Assembly (NCBI GenBank): GCA_015163925.1
Contig: JAAOIF010000073.1
Coordinates: forward strand, 1-5,972
Length of the DNA stretch: 5,972 nt
Reading direction: 5' to 3'
DNA from: Candidatus Thioglobus sp.
GTDB lineage: Bacteria > Pseudomonadota > Gammaproteobacteria > PS1 > Pseudothioglobaceae
Shown: one piece after another, positions 5,876-5,972 of the stretch
Layout: each line of letters opens with the position of its first letter
How positions within the stretch are numbered: the first letter of the stretch is position 1
Translations under genes and position numbers: made by a program
Notes under the pieces: generated by a model
Told to the model about the DNA's origin: nothing
Databases searched by the model: none
Seen by the model: only the letters and a program-made list of their open reading frames with translations

Positions 5876-5910
5876 ATTAACAATTAACCATTAACCATTA
5901 ATAATTATCT
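5876..5910. repeat. Degenerate heptamer tandem repeat (ATTAACC-like)
   Basis: Five successive seven-base units read ATTAACA, ATTAACC, ATTAACC, ATTAATA and ATTATCT. The units decay towards the right and run into repeat copy 2. Together with the hexamer array it fills the whole space between the two hairpin repeats. Confidence 0.75.
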
Positions 5911-5942
5911 TCCTGTCTCCCTGAACTTGATTCAGGGTCTCA
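5909..5942. repeat. 34-base hairpin-containing repeat, copy 2
   Basis: This is the second copy, in direct orientation 98 bases after the first, with the same hairpin: CCCTGAA at 5919-5925 and TTCAGGG at 5931-5937. The last 30 bases of the window (5943-5972) show no further repeat; they end in ATG, which could be a start codon but cannot be judged. Confidence 0.85.
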
Positions 5943-5972
5943 TCCAGTAAGCAAAATCTTTTTTACAACATG

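Noticed and set aside
5811..5942. Possible short CRISPR array (two near-identical palindromic repeats)
   Set aside because: Only two copies are present, the 64-base interval is made of simple tandem repeats rather than a unique spacer, and no cas-like gene is in the window.
5970..5972. Terminal ATG as the start of a downstream gene
   Set aside because: The window ends at the G, no Shine-Dalgarno sequence precedes it, and no codons can be read.

Overview
The window looks like a compact, AT-leaning chromosomal segment of a gammaproteobacterium. The best evidence is a clear RNase T gene, an enzyme known mainly from gammaproteobacteria, plus a YciK-type dehydrogenase and a MupP/Gph-type phosphatase whose genes are near neighbours in Pseudomonas-like genomes. 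I cannot fix the genus. A reduced or symbiotic lineage is possible from the tight packing, but that is inference.

Layout from left to right. On the minus strand, ilvD (branched-chain amino acid synthesis) is intact from its start to about residue 439. There its reading runs into unrelated sequence near position 125, so the last ~100 residues of a normal IlvD, including the catalytic serine region, are missing. The first ~129 bases hold a different open minus-strand frame that runs off the window. A 65-base divergent gap with a 15-base palindrome separates ilvD from a plus-strand pair: a short standalone GNAT protein resembling the C-terminal half of N-acetylglutamate synthase (ArgA), then rnt (RNase T). 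rnt converges on plsC (lysophosphatidate acyltransferase, minus strand) with a 20-base tail-to-tail overlap. plsC is divergent, across only 31 bases, from a plus-strand trio: a HAD phosphatase (MupP/Gph type), rmuC, and a YciK-type short-chain dehydrogenase. The trio is tightly packed, with a 16-base overlap and then direct abutment, so it is very probably one transcript.

The last ~200 bases contain no gene. They hold two nearly identical 34-base repeats, each with a 7-bp hairpin, flanking a (GCTTTT)n hexamer array and an ATTAACC-type heptamer array.

Most of the content is housekeeping: amino acid synthesis, RNA 3'-end processing, phospholipid synthesis, phosphatase repair or recycling, and DNA maintenance. 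I see no convincing new multi-gene system. The points most worth checking are the ilvD breakpoint, the standalone ArgA-like GNAT, rmuC placed between the phosphatase and YciK genes, and the composite repeat island at the right end.
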